From Sorex araneus (Eukaryota > Chordata > Mammalia > Eulipotyphla > Soricidae): a stretch of 64,000 bases of DNA. The position numbers and the translations under genes are program-made. Shown here piece after piece: positions 1-19,139 of the stretch. Location: the NCBI RefSeq assembly GCF_027595985.1, contig NC_073304.1:222074223-222138222 (forward strand), written 5' to 3'. The notes under the pieces were generated by a model. It saw only the letters and a list, made by a program, of their open reading frames with translations. It did not search any database and was not told the origin of the DNA. Numbering within the stretch: position 1 is the first letter of the stretch; every line of letters starts with the position of its first letter.

Positions 1-23
1 AAAACCCAACCCAGAAACACCCC

Positions 24-196
24 AGGGCCAGAGTGATAGCACAGTGGGGAGGCCCTGGCCTTGCTGCTGGCTGGCTTGGGGTCTACCCCAGGCACCCCTA
101 GGGTTTCCCCAAGCCCCACTAGGAGTGTGATGCCTGGGCTCCGAACCAGGAGTCAGCCCTGAGCACCGCCTGGTGTGGCCCCAAACCCCAACAAAA
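24..196 (+). repeat. Sor SINE in the first SLC4A1 intron
   Basis: Opens GGCCAGAGTGATAGCACAGT and ends at GTGTGGCCCCAAAC; older, diverged copy. The rest of 1-383 is intron. Confidence 0.8.
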
Positions 197-383
197 TGAA
201 ATAAAACAAAACAAACACAAACAGGCTGGTTCTGGTTCCTTCAGAGCCCCGCTTAAGCCTAGTCTCCAGCCTTCCCTGGGGTCTCCTGGCTCTGCCCAGG
301 GATCGAGCCCTGGCCCCTCCCACCACCCCCTCTGCCGAGGCCCCGCCCCCCCCCACATAGCTCACGCAGCCCCCGGCCCACAG

Positions 384-8809
<8,426 letters not shown>

Positions 8810-9154
8810 AGGGGGCCACAGGCCCCTGGTGCCCCCCCGCCAACCTGCCTGCCACTCTCCCAGGAAAAGCAGAAATTCAGGGGCACTTCCTGGGCCCTCC
8901 GATCCCTTCCAGAACCACAGCAGAGGCCCCTTCGGGGAGGCAGAAGCCAGGAAGTCTTTCCCAAGGGGAGAATGGCTTTTCTGGCTGGAGCCCAGAGCGT
9001 CCCTGTTTGGAGGTTTGCTCTGCCACCCCTCCTCTGCCATATTGTCATATGGGGCATCATGCTGGAAGACTTTGGTCTGAGCCCCACCTCCTCATGGCAC
9101 AAAGTGGGGCTGTATTCGGGGCGGGGGGGGGGGGGGGTTGGAATGTTCTCATTC

Positions 9155-9240
9155 CTTTTGGCTATGTGACCTTGGGAAGTCCCTGGATCTCTACGGTCTC
9201 TGCTTCCTCATCTGTAAAATGGGTATAATGATAAGAACAC
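9155..9240 (+). repeat. MIR in SLC4A1 3' UTR
   Basis: TATGTGACCTTGGGAAGTCC followed by TCCTCATCTGTAAAATGGG, the diagnostic MIR core. Confidence 0.75.
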
Positions 9241-9299
9241 CCAGGCTCCAAGATGGTGGCTGAGGACCAAAGAGAAATGTGAAAGGGGCTTTGTAAAAA

Positions 9300-9477
9300 A
9301 TTTTTTTCTTGGGGTGGGGAGGGGGGAAGCCCACACCCCACATGCTCAGGGCTAACTCAGGAATCACTCCGGGCTGCCTAGCTGGGCTTGGGGAACCATG
9401 TGGGGTTTCGGGTATTGAACCCGGGTCAGTCATGTGTAAGGCAAGCTTCCTACGCCTTATGCTATTGCTTGGGCCCC
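9300..9477 (-). repeat. Sor SINE in SLC4A1 3' UTR
   Basis: Reverse, diverged copy ending GCTATTGCTTGGGCCCC; the preceding poly(T) is the SINE tail. Confidence 0.75.
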
Positions 9478-10254
9478 AGGGGCTTTGTAAATTCTGGGAG
9501 TAGGTCTCTAAGGCCCCCGCCCCACCCCTCCCCAAAGCTCCTGAGCTCAGCCCCTGGGGTGGAACCTGGCCTGCTATCCTCCCCTCGCTTCCTGCTCTCC
9601 CACCGTGACCTGGGCCCTCTGGGGCAGAGGGAGGAGTCCTAGGGAGGGCAAAGGTGAGAGCACCAGTGAAGGAGGGACCTTCTGGAACCTGGAGCCCCGA
9701 GGGAGCATGGCGGGGACTCAGGGCCCCGAAGTGTGTGTTCTCTCCTCCCAAATGCTCGTTCATTTGCTCGTTCATTCATTCAACAAATACACAGAGAGCC
9801 ACAGACTCTGGTTACAGAGGGGTCCGAGTCCGGACCCGCCCTGGGAGGGGGGGCAATGCATAGTCTGTTGTAGATTTGGATGCAGGGTGGGAGGGGCTTG
9901 GGGGCGGGGGAGGGGGTGTTTGTAATTTATTGGTTGTGTGTCTCCTAAGGGCTTTCCACAGACTCAGGCTTCATACTCATTTGCTCAGGCCCAGCTCGCC
10001 TTCGCTTAGAGACCCGCCGGCCCTGCCCATCCGCTGAATCTGGGCAAGAACCAGAGCGGGGAAGGCCTTAAGTGGGGTCGAAGTCAAGGGGCTCTGCAGA
10101 CCCTGGGCAAAATATATTTTTTTAGAAAACAAAAATAGAAAAAAAGAGTAGAAAGAACTGGAGGTAGCGCGAGAGATGGTTGAAGCTGAGTCAGGGTGGG
10201 ACAGAAAAGAAGGCCACCAGGGGCTCTGGGGGGGCTGCCCCGCTTCCCAGTTCC

Positions 10255-10390
10255 GAGGCTCAGTTTCCACATCTGTGAAATGGGAACGATACTGGTAGGT
10301 TGGTTCTGAGAATTGAATGGAGATGGAGCTTGTAAAATGCTTGCTTCCCCCAGAGCCTGGGAAGGGCTCAATAAATGTCAGCTGCTGGTT
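10255..10390 (+). repeat. MIR supplying the SLC4A1 poly(A) signal
   Basis: CTCAGTTTCCACATCTGTGA then AAATGGGAACGATACT, and the 3' end GGGCTCAATAAATGTCAGCT, which contains the AATAAA. Confidence 0.65.
10370..10375 (+). terminator. SLC4A1: SLC4A1 poly(A) signal AATAAA
   Basis: Canonical hexamer about 1.56 kb after the stop, followed by a T/G-rich stretch (10390-10420). It lies in the 3' end of a MIR element. Confidence 0.7.
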
Positions 10391-10395
10391 CTGTC

Positions 10396-11255
10396 ATCTT
10401 GTGCGCGTGTCATTCTGCCCTCTGTGGCGGCCAGAGCTCTCTCCCGGGTTCTCGGGACCGGGCTTTGCCTACAAACGTGCCCGAGGTGGAGTGAGTGTGG
10501 ATTCAGGGCCTAAGTGGACACCACTGAAGAGGTGGTGGCGCTCGCGCAGGGCTGTGGCCCAGCCGGGCACGGGGAGCTGGATAGGGACACCAGGGCGGAG
10601 AGCAGGGGAGGACCCGAGGCCTGGGTGGAGAGACCCGGACGACGAGCTCGCGCCTCAGCGGCCTTCCTCTCCCCTGGGCCTCACCCCCCACGCGGGGCTG
10701 CCAGGACCAGACCTGGGGTTGTGGGCCTCACACCAGCCCTCACCCCGTGGGGCGTTCTGGAGCGGGTCCCCAGGCCCCAGGAAGAGAACTGAGACGGCCC
10801 GTGGCTTGCCCCCATCCGGGGAAGCCTTCACTCCATTCACTCCAGCCAGCTGCTGCCGGACTCCCATCCCGGAAGTGCTGCTCCCTCCAGAACCAGCGGT
10901 GGCAGCCGGGCCTCCGGAGGAGGGAGCCAGGACCCGAGCCCTCCCCTCGGGTCAGCCCAGGGCTGGGCTGGCTCTGGCCCTGCGGCTATATTTACACCCG
11001 CCTATCCCCAGCTGACCCCTACCCGGCTGCCAGGCACTGCTGAAGGGCCAGCAAGCAAAGGCAGCCCGAGGGACAGCAGTCCCAGTGACCCCCTCCCACA
11101 GAGCAGGAGTCAAGCCCCCCCTGCCCCCCCTCCGAAGGCCCTGTCCCCACAAGGGCCCGGAAGTCTTCAGGGAAGTGTGTCTGTTGGAAATCAACAGAGC
11201 GCATTTCCCACTGGGCCCGAGGCCACACTCGCCTGCCTTTTCCTGCCTCCCACTC
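10396..11255. other. Intergenic sequence without recognised feature
   Basis: Moderately GC-rich unique DNA downstream of SLC4A1. I see no gene, SINE or LINE in it. Confidence 0.4.
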
Positions 11256-11261
11256 ATCTTC

Positions 11262-11395
11262 TTCATATGTGTATATGTGCGTATGGGCAATAAGTGTACA
11301 TACGTGCACATGTGTCTGTGTGCATGCACATATGTGTGCATATGCATATGTGCATGTGTGTGCATATGTGCATGTGTGTGTGTCAATGTATATTT
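11262..11395. repeat. TG/CATATG-rich dinucleotide block
   Basis: Alternating TGTG/CATATG repeats (purine-pyrimidine). A degenerate SINE-like stretch follows at about 11450-11930. Confidence 0.8.
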
Positions 11396-11997
11396 CCATG
11401 TCCCCCTCTGCTGCTGCTGCTGCCATGAGGACCCCCACACATGCCCGGGTGTGGTACTCATGCACATTTGGGCTGTGGTGCTCAGCAGGGGCCACTGCAC
11501 TGCTCACGGTGCTCACCAAGGGTCACGCCTCCGGGCCTGAGGTTTGCACATCCTCTCTGTGCTGCTCACAGGGGTCACCCCTCTGGCTGTGCTGCCGCAG
11601 TGGGGATCATGGGCTCCAATGGCTGAGCTGCCTGGACCGCACCTGGGGCATGTGGCGGTCCCAGGCACTGAACTCGAGACGTGTCCTGTGCTCAGCAAGG
11701 CAGGCTCTTAAGCAGCATCTTCAGTCCTCGTGCGGGGGGACGGAGGGGAGGTTGGGCCACACCTGACTGTGCTCAGGGGTCGCATGCAGCACACCTGGAG
11801 TTGGCCGCATGCAAGGCAAGCGCCTCGCCCCTGTTCTGTCTCTCCCCGCATCCCCGTCCCTCTTCAGCCTTTCTACACCTGGGCACCTGTCTGTGGGCCG
11901 GTGGTTGAAAACGCTGCTCTAAGCCACTGAGTAATCCCCTGGCCCTCCCACCCCCACATTTCTTCCGAGGACCTGGTCTCCACCCCCACCCCTCCAG

Positions 11998-12135
11998 TAT
12001 ACACACGCACACACACATACACACACGTGCCTGAGAACACACATGCACACACATGTATGAACGTATGTATGCACATGTACACACAACATACATATGCACA
12101 CCCACGCATGCAGACACACACACATGCACACACTC
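11998..12135. repeat. ACAC/CATG dinucleotide-rich block
   Basis: Imperfect (CA)n with ACACATGT and CATGCACA units, next to a 5'-truncated SINE. Confidence 0.8.
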
Positions 12136-12177
12136 ACTCCCTTGCAACCTACTTTTTTCAAACCCTGCTCATGGATC

Positions 12178-12322
12178 CCACACGGCAGAGCCTGGCAAGC
12201 TCCCAGTGGAGTATTCGATATGCCAAGAACAGTGACAACAAGTATTACAATGGAGACGTTACTGGTGCCCGCTCAAGCAAATTGGTGAACAACGGGACGA
12301 CAGTGCTACAGACAGTGCTCAC
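12178..12322 (+). repeat. Extended Sor SINE, 5'-truncated
   Basis: 3' part of the long SINE form (CACGGCAGAGCCTGGCAAGC, TATTCGATATGCCAAGAACA, GGAGACGTTACTGGTGCC). 12323-12801 after it has no recognised feature. Confidence 0.85.
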
Positions 12323-12801
12323 GGATGGAAGGAAATCCTCCACGAGAGCAGCCTCTACCTCTGAGGCCTGCGGCCAGGCTGGGTCAGGACCTGGCGTCCC
12401 CGCAGGGGCTGGACGAGGCCAGAAACAATCATCCTTGATCCTGAGTGGAGCGTAAGGGCTGGCCGGGAAGGGAACACTTGGGGGGAGTGAGGGTCTGGAA
12501 GAGGCGAGAAGAGGGCGGAGTTTACTCAGCAAAGCACTGCACAGGTGAGAGGCCTGCAGGGACGGCAAAGCCCAGGGTGACCTCAGAAAGTCGCAGGCAC
12601 CGGGACCCAGCACCAAGAGGCGAGGAAGGAAGGGCTGGGAAGGAAGCAGAAGCGGGAGGTGTGGCTGCTGCCGGGAAAGCTGGCGGGAGTGGGGCAGGCA
12701 GGGGACACCCAGCCACCTTACAGCCCCCACGGGGCACCAGACTGCTCTGCGGGCCGGAAGAAAGCATTCAGCTAGTTTTTTTCCTTAAAAAATGCCTTTG
12801 T

Positions 12802-13325
12802 GGGGCTGGAGTGATAGCACAGCGGGTAGGGTGTTTGCCTTGCACGCGGCCGACCCGGGTTTGATTCCCAGCATCCCATATGGTTCCCTGAGCACGGCCA
12901 GGGGTAATTCCTGAGTGCAGAGCCAGGAATAACCCCTGAGCATCACCGGGTGTGACCCAAAAAGAGAAAAAAAAAGTGCCTTTGTTGGTGGGGCCAGAGT
13001 GATAGTTCGGCAGGTAGGGCATTTGCCTTGCGCTCGCCCAGCCTGGGCTTGATCCCTGGCATTCCATTTGGTCTCCCCAGCACTGCCAGGAGTAATTCCT
13101 GAGTGCAGAGTGAGGAGTTAACCCCTGAGCATCGCCAGTGTGGCCAAAAAAAAAAAAAGAAAAAAAATCTTTATTTGGTCCAGAGAGATAGTACAGTGGG
13201 TAGGGTGTTTGCGTTGTACATGACTGACCTTCATGGTCCCTTGAGCCCACGAAGAGTAATCCCTGAGTGCAGAGCCAGGAGTAACCCCTTCCTACTGCTG
13301 GATGTGACTCAAAAATAACAAATAA
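12802..13325 (+). repeat. Three adjacent Sor SINEs
   Basis: Copies 12802-12976, 12991-13167 and 13177-13325. The first is flanked by the direct repeat TGCCTTTGT (12794 and 12977 regions), a target-site duplication. Confidence 0.88.
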
Positions 13326-13507
13326 GCAAATAAAAATCTTTGTGCTTTCTAATATCAAGCAATTGTACATGATAAATCCCTTAACGTCGCAGGACTGTGT
13401 AGAGACTAACTTCCTCTTCCCGCTCTCAGGATGAACTGTTAATAACTTGGAATATACTCCTCCAGACTTACTCACGTGTGAACAGTCATACGCGCAGTAT
13501 GTTGTTA

Positions 13508-14080
13508 TGCTTTGTTTTGGGGACCCTCAGCAGTACTCGGGCTACTCTTGGCTAAGTGCTTGGGGTCACTCTAATGGTACCGGGGCATCATATAGTTAGT
13601 GCTGGATTGATCCCAGGCCTCCACATGTAAAGCCTGTCTGGCCTGCTGAGCCATCTCTCTGGCCCCTACATACATACATACATATATACACGCGCACACA
13701 TACACACACACACACATGTATTTTGGGGGAGGGGTGGCATTTTGGGCCACACCCAGCTATGCTCAGGGCTTCCTCCGGGCTCTGTGCTCTGGGATCACTC
13801 CTGGTAGTGCCCGGAAGACCTTGCGTGGTGCCAGCATTCAAACTGAGTTGGTTGTGTGCAAGACAAGCACCTCAACCCCCAAACTAAATCTCCGACCCAT
13901 ATGTATATATTCATATATATTAATTTTATTTACTTAGTTTTGCTTTGGGGTCACACCTTGCGATGCTTCTCAGCAGTTACTCCTGTGTCTGCACTCAGGA
14001 AGGACTCCTGGCGGTGCTCAGGGAACCAGATGGAATGCACGCATGCAAACACCCTCCCCTCGGTACTGCTGCTCCAGCCA
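13508..14080 (-). repeat. Three reverse Sor SINEs around a (CA)/(TA) block
   Basis: Copies 13508-13667, 13720-13895 and 13935-14080, all reverse and diverged; a TACATA/CACA run lies at 13667-13712. Confidence 0.8.
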
Positions 14081-14269
14081 TATACACATATTTTTTTTAA
14101 TAGAGCATGTATCATTTGTTTATGGCGTTTCATACTTGAAAACAAAACTGCGGGGTTGAAAAGAGGAATCAATAATTTACAATTACAGTAATAAACTCCA
14201 ACAACCATCTCTATACATGGAACCTGGAGACAGAAAGTCACTTAGGCGCTGAAACTTCTGAGCAGCACG

Positions 14270-14485
14270 ATCTACCTCCTTGACCTCATTTACATTTTTA
14301 GAACATTCCAACACACAAGAACAAAATACACATTGCTGCAACGGCACACAGACCATTCACCGAAATAGAATATATTCTGAATCACAAAATCACTCTTACC
14401 AAATGCCAATCTGAGATTATTGAAATTATATAAAGTGTCACCTATATCCATGAAAGTGAGGTTAGAAATCAGTAACTAAAGGGAA
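14270..14485 (+). repeat. L1 ORF2 fragment
   Basis: Decayed ORF2-like DNA (TTTTTAGAACATTCCAACAC and TATAAAGTGTCACCTATATC motifs). No open frame; mammalian L1. Confidence 0.7.
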
Positions 14486-14535
14486 GGAGAAAGAGGCTGG
14501 TAGGGAGTGGATCAAGCGGGTAAAAGGGGAATCCA

Positions 14536-15085
14536 GGGGCTGGAGCGATAGCACAGCGGGTAGGGTGTTTGCCTTGCACGCAGCCGACCTGGGTTCAATT
14601 CCTAGCATCCCATATGGTTCCCTGTGCACGGCCAGGAGTAATTCCTGAGTGCATGAGCCAGGAGTAACCCCTGTGCATCACCAGATGTGACCCAAAAAGA
14701 AAAAAAAAGGGGGGGCATCCAGTGAGAGAGTTTGAAGCCCTGAACTCAGGGTCTCTTACCTTTCTTTTCTTTTCTTTTCTTTTCTTTTCTTTTCTTTTCT
14801 TTTCTTTTCTTTTCTATTCTATTCTTTTCTTTTCTTTTCCGCTTTTGGGTCACACCCGGTGATGCACAGGGATTACTCCTGGCTCTGCACTCAGGAATCA
14901 CAAGACTCTCCCTCTTGTTTAGTGGTGGTGGAGGGTCACACCCAACAGTGCTCAGGCTTACTCCTGGCTCTACACTCAGGGATCACTCCTAGGGGTACAC
15001 AGGGGACCATATGGGGTGCTGGGAACTGAAGCCAGATCAGCTTTCAAGGCAAGTGCCCTATCTTCTGCACTATCTCTCTGGCCTG
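14536..15085. repeat. Sor SINE (+), (CTTTT)n run, two reverse SINE pieces
   Basis: 14536-14710 is a + SINE; 14761-14840 is a TTTTC pentanucleotide microsatellite that looks like the expanded tail of the reverse piece 14838-14902; 14935-15085 is another reverse copy. Confidence 0.85.
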
Positions 15086-15164
15086 TGCGCTCCTCTGAAT
15101 GTGTCTCTCTTTCTCTCCCTTCACACATCTCTACATTTCAACAAAAATGATTTTGCTTCACACC

Positions 15165-15220
15165 AACACACATACATACACACACACGCACACATGCATG
15201 AACGCATGCACATGCACACC
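15165..15220. repeat. (CA)n microsatellite
   Basis: ACACACATACATACACACAC-type run. Confidence 0.8.
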
Positions 15221-15340
15221 TGTGCTGAGTATAGGTTTTTTATGTGGTAGTTCCAGGCTTGACCCCCAGGGCTGTATGGTGCTCAGGCACCAAGCCAGAA
15301 AGAGTCACTAGCAGCACCAGTTGGTCCAAAAGGCAAACCA

Positions 15341-15510
15341 GTGGGACAGGAGCAACGGTGCAGTGGGTAGGGAGTTCGCTTTGCACGAAGCCAGCCCAGA
15401 TTTGATCCCCCAGATCCAATATGATCCCCAGAGCGGCCAGGAGTGATTACTGAACACAGAGCCGGGAATAAGTCCTGAGCACGGCTGGGTGTGGCCCAAA
15501 AAAATAGGAA
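15341..15510 (+). repeat. Sor SINE, diverged
   Basis: Starts GGGACAGGAGCAACGGTGCA and ends GGGTGTGGCCCAAAAAAAT. Confidence 0.8.
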
Positions 15511-15539
15511 TGAAAAGCAAACTAGAGAGGGGTGAAGGG

Positions 15540-15775
15540 GACGACTGCATGGTAAAGGATAGGATTAGACTTTTGGTGGTGAATTAATGGAGCATATGCA
15601 TGTGCTTCTTTTCAGAGATGCTTACCCGAAACTTACAGGATGCGATTACTTTAGTCAAAAAATAAATAGGGGGGAGAAACATGAGCACAAAAATGTATAA
15701 ATCTGTAACTGTACCCTCACGTTGACTCACTAATTAAAAATACACTATTAAATTTAAAAAATAAATAAATAAATA
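15540..15775 (+). repeat. LINE (L1-type) 3' end
   Basis: Non-coding 3'-end block with TGGTGAATTAATGGAGCATA and GTAACTGTACCCTCACGTTG motifs, ending in A-rich AATAAATAAATA. The family assignment is from memory of shrew sequence. Confidence 0.5.
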
Positions 15776-16330
15776 GGGGGCTGGAGCAATAGCACAGTGG
15801 GTAGGGCGTTTGCCTTGCACTCGGCCAACCCGAGTTTGATTCCCAGCATCCCATATGGTCCCCTGAGCACCGCCAGGGGTAATTCCTGAGTACAGAGCCA
15901 GGAGTGACTCCTGTGCATCGCCAGGTGTGACCCAAAAAGCAAAATAAATAAATACATAAATACATAAATAAATAGGTGTGAAGGTGATAAGCAAAGGACT
16001 GGAGTGCAAGCTTCCCACGCAGGAGTCTCTACCACAGGGTCCCCGAGCAGTCAGGGAGGAGTAGTCCTCAGCACCACAGGGTGTGGTTCCCCCCATCAAG
16101 GAGAAAATTATAAAAAGAACAAATTATAGCAAAGCAGGCAGAATAAAAGAAACAATGAGACTGAAATTAGGGGCTGGAGCGATAGTACAGCAGGGAGGGC
16201 GTTTGCCTTGCACACGGCCAACCGGGGTTCAGGCCCCGGTATCCCCTATGGTCCCCAGAGGCCTGAGTTCCATTCCAGACAGCACAGGGTCCCCTGAGCA
16301 TCGCCAGGTGTGACCCCCCCCCCCCCCCCG
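15776..16330 (+). repeat. Sor SINE cluster
   Basis: Good copy 15776-15945 with an (AAAT)n tail to 15975, partial copy 15995-16095, copy 16169-16320 ending in a C-run. Confidence 0.85.
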
Positions 16331-16334
16331 CAAA

Positions 16335-17010
16335 TACTACCATATGATCCTGAAAACCCTAAGCATTGAAATCAGGGTCTGAAGGAGGTGTTTCCAGACT
16401 CACGTTCATGGCAGCTTTATTTGCAGCAGCAGCTAAGGCATGGAAGTGATCCAGGATGGGGAGATGGTGCAAAAGGCTGGAAGAAGGTCCTACTTTCCTG
16501 CAGCTTGGGACCATGGGACTCTGGCACTGAACCATCATGACAGCCAGGGCAGTTGAATATGGCCGGAGCCGGGCCCTGCTCCCAAGCACTGCTAGGGAGG
16601 TAAAAAAATTAAAAAGGCCTGGAAGTGATCCAAGGGTCCAGGGAGCCAAGGGATGAATGGATCAGCAAGATGCAGTAGGTGTGTACGCTCGGATGATTCC
16701 GTCTTTAAAAAGGAAGGAAGGAAGTTATGATATTGGACACAGATGAGCCTTGAGGACATCATGGTCAGTAGAGTAAGTCACTCACAAGGAGACAAATCCT
16801 GTGTGATTTCATTCACAGGAGATTCTTCAAAGCAGTCCAAAGTACAAAGACAGAAAGTCGAATGGAGGCTGGGGGGGAGGAGGAGGCTGGAGGAGGGGGC
16901 AGGGAGCAAACAGGAAGCGCAGTTTCCGGTTTACTGGCTGAAAGAGTTACTCAGACCAACACTAATGGTAACAACACCACATCGGAAATATCCTTCATGA
17001 CTCTGAAGCC
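16335..17010 (+). repeat. L1 3' end (ORF2 tail and 3' UTR)
   Basis: Motifs of old placental L1: GTTCATGGCAGCTTTATTTG, GGGATGAATGGATCAGCAAG, GATGAGCCTTGAGGACATCA, ATTTCATTCACAGGAGATTC and a G-rich 3' UTR block near 16870. A short internal duplication (TGGAAGTGATCCA at 16441 and 16621) is visible. Confidence 0.8.
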
Positions 17011-17032
17011 TGACGTGTGCTCTAGACCGTGG

Positions 17033-17670
17033 CTAGGGGCCAGACTGGTAGACAGCAGGGAGGGCGTTTGCTTGCCTTGCCTAAGGCTGCTGGGGGTTCA
17101 AATCCCCAGCATCCCAGATAGCCCACCGAGCATTGCGAGGTGTAATTCCCAAATGCAGAACCAGAAGGAACCCCCTGAGCAGCACTGGGTGTGACACAAA
17201 AACAAAACCCCCAAAATTTAAAAAGTAATAAAAATGAGAGGGCTGGAGAGATAGCGCAGCGGATAGGGCGTTCGCTTTGCACACGGCCGACCCAGGTTCA
17301 ATTCCTTCGCCCCTCTTGGAGATACCGGCAGGCTATAGAGAGTATCTCGCCCACATGGCAAAACCCAGCAAGCTCCCCGTGGTGTATTGGATATCCCAAA
17401 AACAGTAACAAGTCTCACAATGGAGACGTTACTGGTGCCTGCTTGAGCAAATCAATGAACAACAGGATGACAGTGACAGTGACAATAAAAATTAGAAGAT
17501 GGCTTAAACACAAGAGGCCTGGAGGAGCCCGGGGGATGGTACAGCCAGGAGGGAGCATGCCCTGCACACGGCAGACCTGGACTCTACCCCCGGCACCCCA
17601 TCTGGTCCCCTGAGCACCACCAGGCGTGATTCCTGAGCACAGGGCCAGGAGTCAGCCCTGAGCACAGCTA
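17033..17670 (+). repeat. Sor SINEs including one full extended copy
   Basis: 17033-17200 short form; 17238-17480 extended form with 5' head, GGAGATACCGGCAGGCTATA middle and GGAGACGTTACTGGTGCCTG tail; 17521-17670 diverged short form. Confidence 0.87.
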
Positions 17671-17871
17671 GGAAGCCCTCCCCCGCCTCTCACCAGTAGG
17701 GCAGGTGCAAAGTGGAACCACATCGAAAAGTGAGGTCACAGGGTTAACCACTGCTCCCCGGTCCAGAGGGGGGCCCCCACCCCCTCAAGTACAGATGCCC
17801 AAGCCCCTGAGCAGCTGCCTCCTGGGGTAAGGGCACCCCAACTCCTACAGCAGAGGAGAATTTTTTTTCTT

Positions 17872-18155
17872 TCAATGTTTTGGGCCACATCTGACAGTGC
17901 TCAAGGATGACTCCTGGGTCTGTGCTCAGAGATTCACTACTGGTGGGGCTCAAGGGGACCTTATGAGGTATTAGGGATCAAACCCAAGTCAGTCACATAG
18001 GGACCAGCCCCAGTAGAAGAGACTTTTATGAATTTATCTCTAGTCTCTCTACCTGGTCCTCAGGTAGTATCACTGTATCACTGTATCACTGTCATCCCGT
18101 TAATGGCTCATCGATTTGCTCCAGTGGGCACCAGTAACATCTCCATTGTGACACC
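17872..18155 (-). repeat. Reverse Sor SINE and extended-form tail
   Basis: 17872-18000 reverse short form; 18065-18155 reverse tail with a triplicated TATCACTG unit. 18156-18536 holds no recognised feature. Confidence 0.8.
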
Positions 18156-18536
18156 ATCGGAAAAATTCCCTCATACTCTACTAGGGTGAGTGAGAGAGGG
18201 ACCATTCATGAAACATGCTAGAACATTCTGCTCTTCCTAACAAGGTTTGCCTTGAGGAGGAACGATGTTCTATGCCCTAATTGATGGCGGGGGGTGGTTC
18301 ATCAGCACCTCACCAGGGTGGAAGAAGGGAAGCGCCCAACCCCAGCCTCTGGGGTCCTCTCTCCTGCCTACGTTAGAAGTCAGAAGTTGCACAAAGGCTC
18401 ACCCTAAGTCTGAGGTGGAATCTGAGGGCTCTAACATGCCTTCCCACCCCAACACCTCACACCCGGTTAGCAGTGGCCTACTAACTCCTGCCCTTTTTAT
18501 TAAGTATTTCATATCTGCCTTTCAACAAATCATTAC

Positions 18537-19139
18537 TCGGCTGGAAGGACAGTACAGGGGTTAAGGCACTTTTTTTTTCCTTTTTGGGTCAACACCCAGT
18601 GATGCACAGGGGTTACTCCTGGCTCTGCACTCAGGAATTACTTCTGGCAGTGCTCGGGGGACCATGTGGGATGCTGGGAATCGAACCTGGGTCAGCCACA
18701 TGCAAGACAAACGCCCTACCTGCTGTGCTATGGCTCCAGCTCTGGTTAAGGCACTTTTGACCAACCCGAGTTCAATCCCCAGCACTATATATTGGTCCCC
18801 ACTCTCCACCAGGAGTGACCACTGAGCACAAAACCAGGAGTAAGCCCTGAGCTGGGAATTGCCCAAAACCAAACAAACAACCATAAGTAAGCATATTGTC
18901 TGTAGCACTATCTTCCTGTTGTTCACTGATTTGCTTGAGCGGGCACCAGTAACGTCTCCATTGTGAGACTTGTTACTGTTTTTGACATATCGAATATGCC
19001 ACAGGGAGCTTGCCAGGCTCTGCCATGCAGGCGGGATATTCTCAGTAGCTTGCTGGGCTCTCCGAGAGGGATGGAAGAATCGAACCTGGGTCGGCCGCGC
19101 GCAAGGCAAACATCCTACCCACTGTGCTATCGCTCCAGC
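18537..19139. repeat. Nested Sor SINEs
   Basis: A + copy (18537-18569 and 18745-18870) is split by a reverse copy (18570-18745) with GGTTAAGGCACTTTT duplicated at both sides. A reverse extended copy follows at 18895-19139. Confidence 0.85.

Larger units (their letters stand above)
8810..10395 (+). other. SLC4A1: SLC4A1 3' untranslated region
   Basis: Inferred UTR from the stop codon to just past the AATAAA at 10370. It contains a MIR (9155-9240), an inverted Sor SINE (9300-9477) and a second MIR that supplies the poly(A) signal. The exact cleavage site is inferred. Confidence 0.7.

Noticed and set aside
10500-11050. Possible small gene after SLC4A1
   Set aside because: Open frames are short and I recognise no splice-linked exons, domain or polyadenylation context.
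17238-17310. A tRNA gene in the SINE head
   Set aside because: A and B boxes are present but the sequence does not fold as a complete tRNA with anticodon arm; it is the tRNA-derived SINE promoter.
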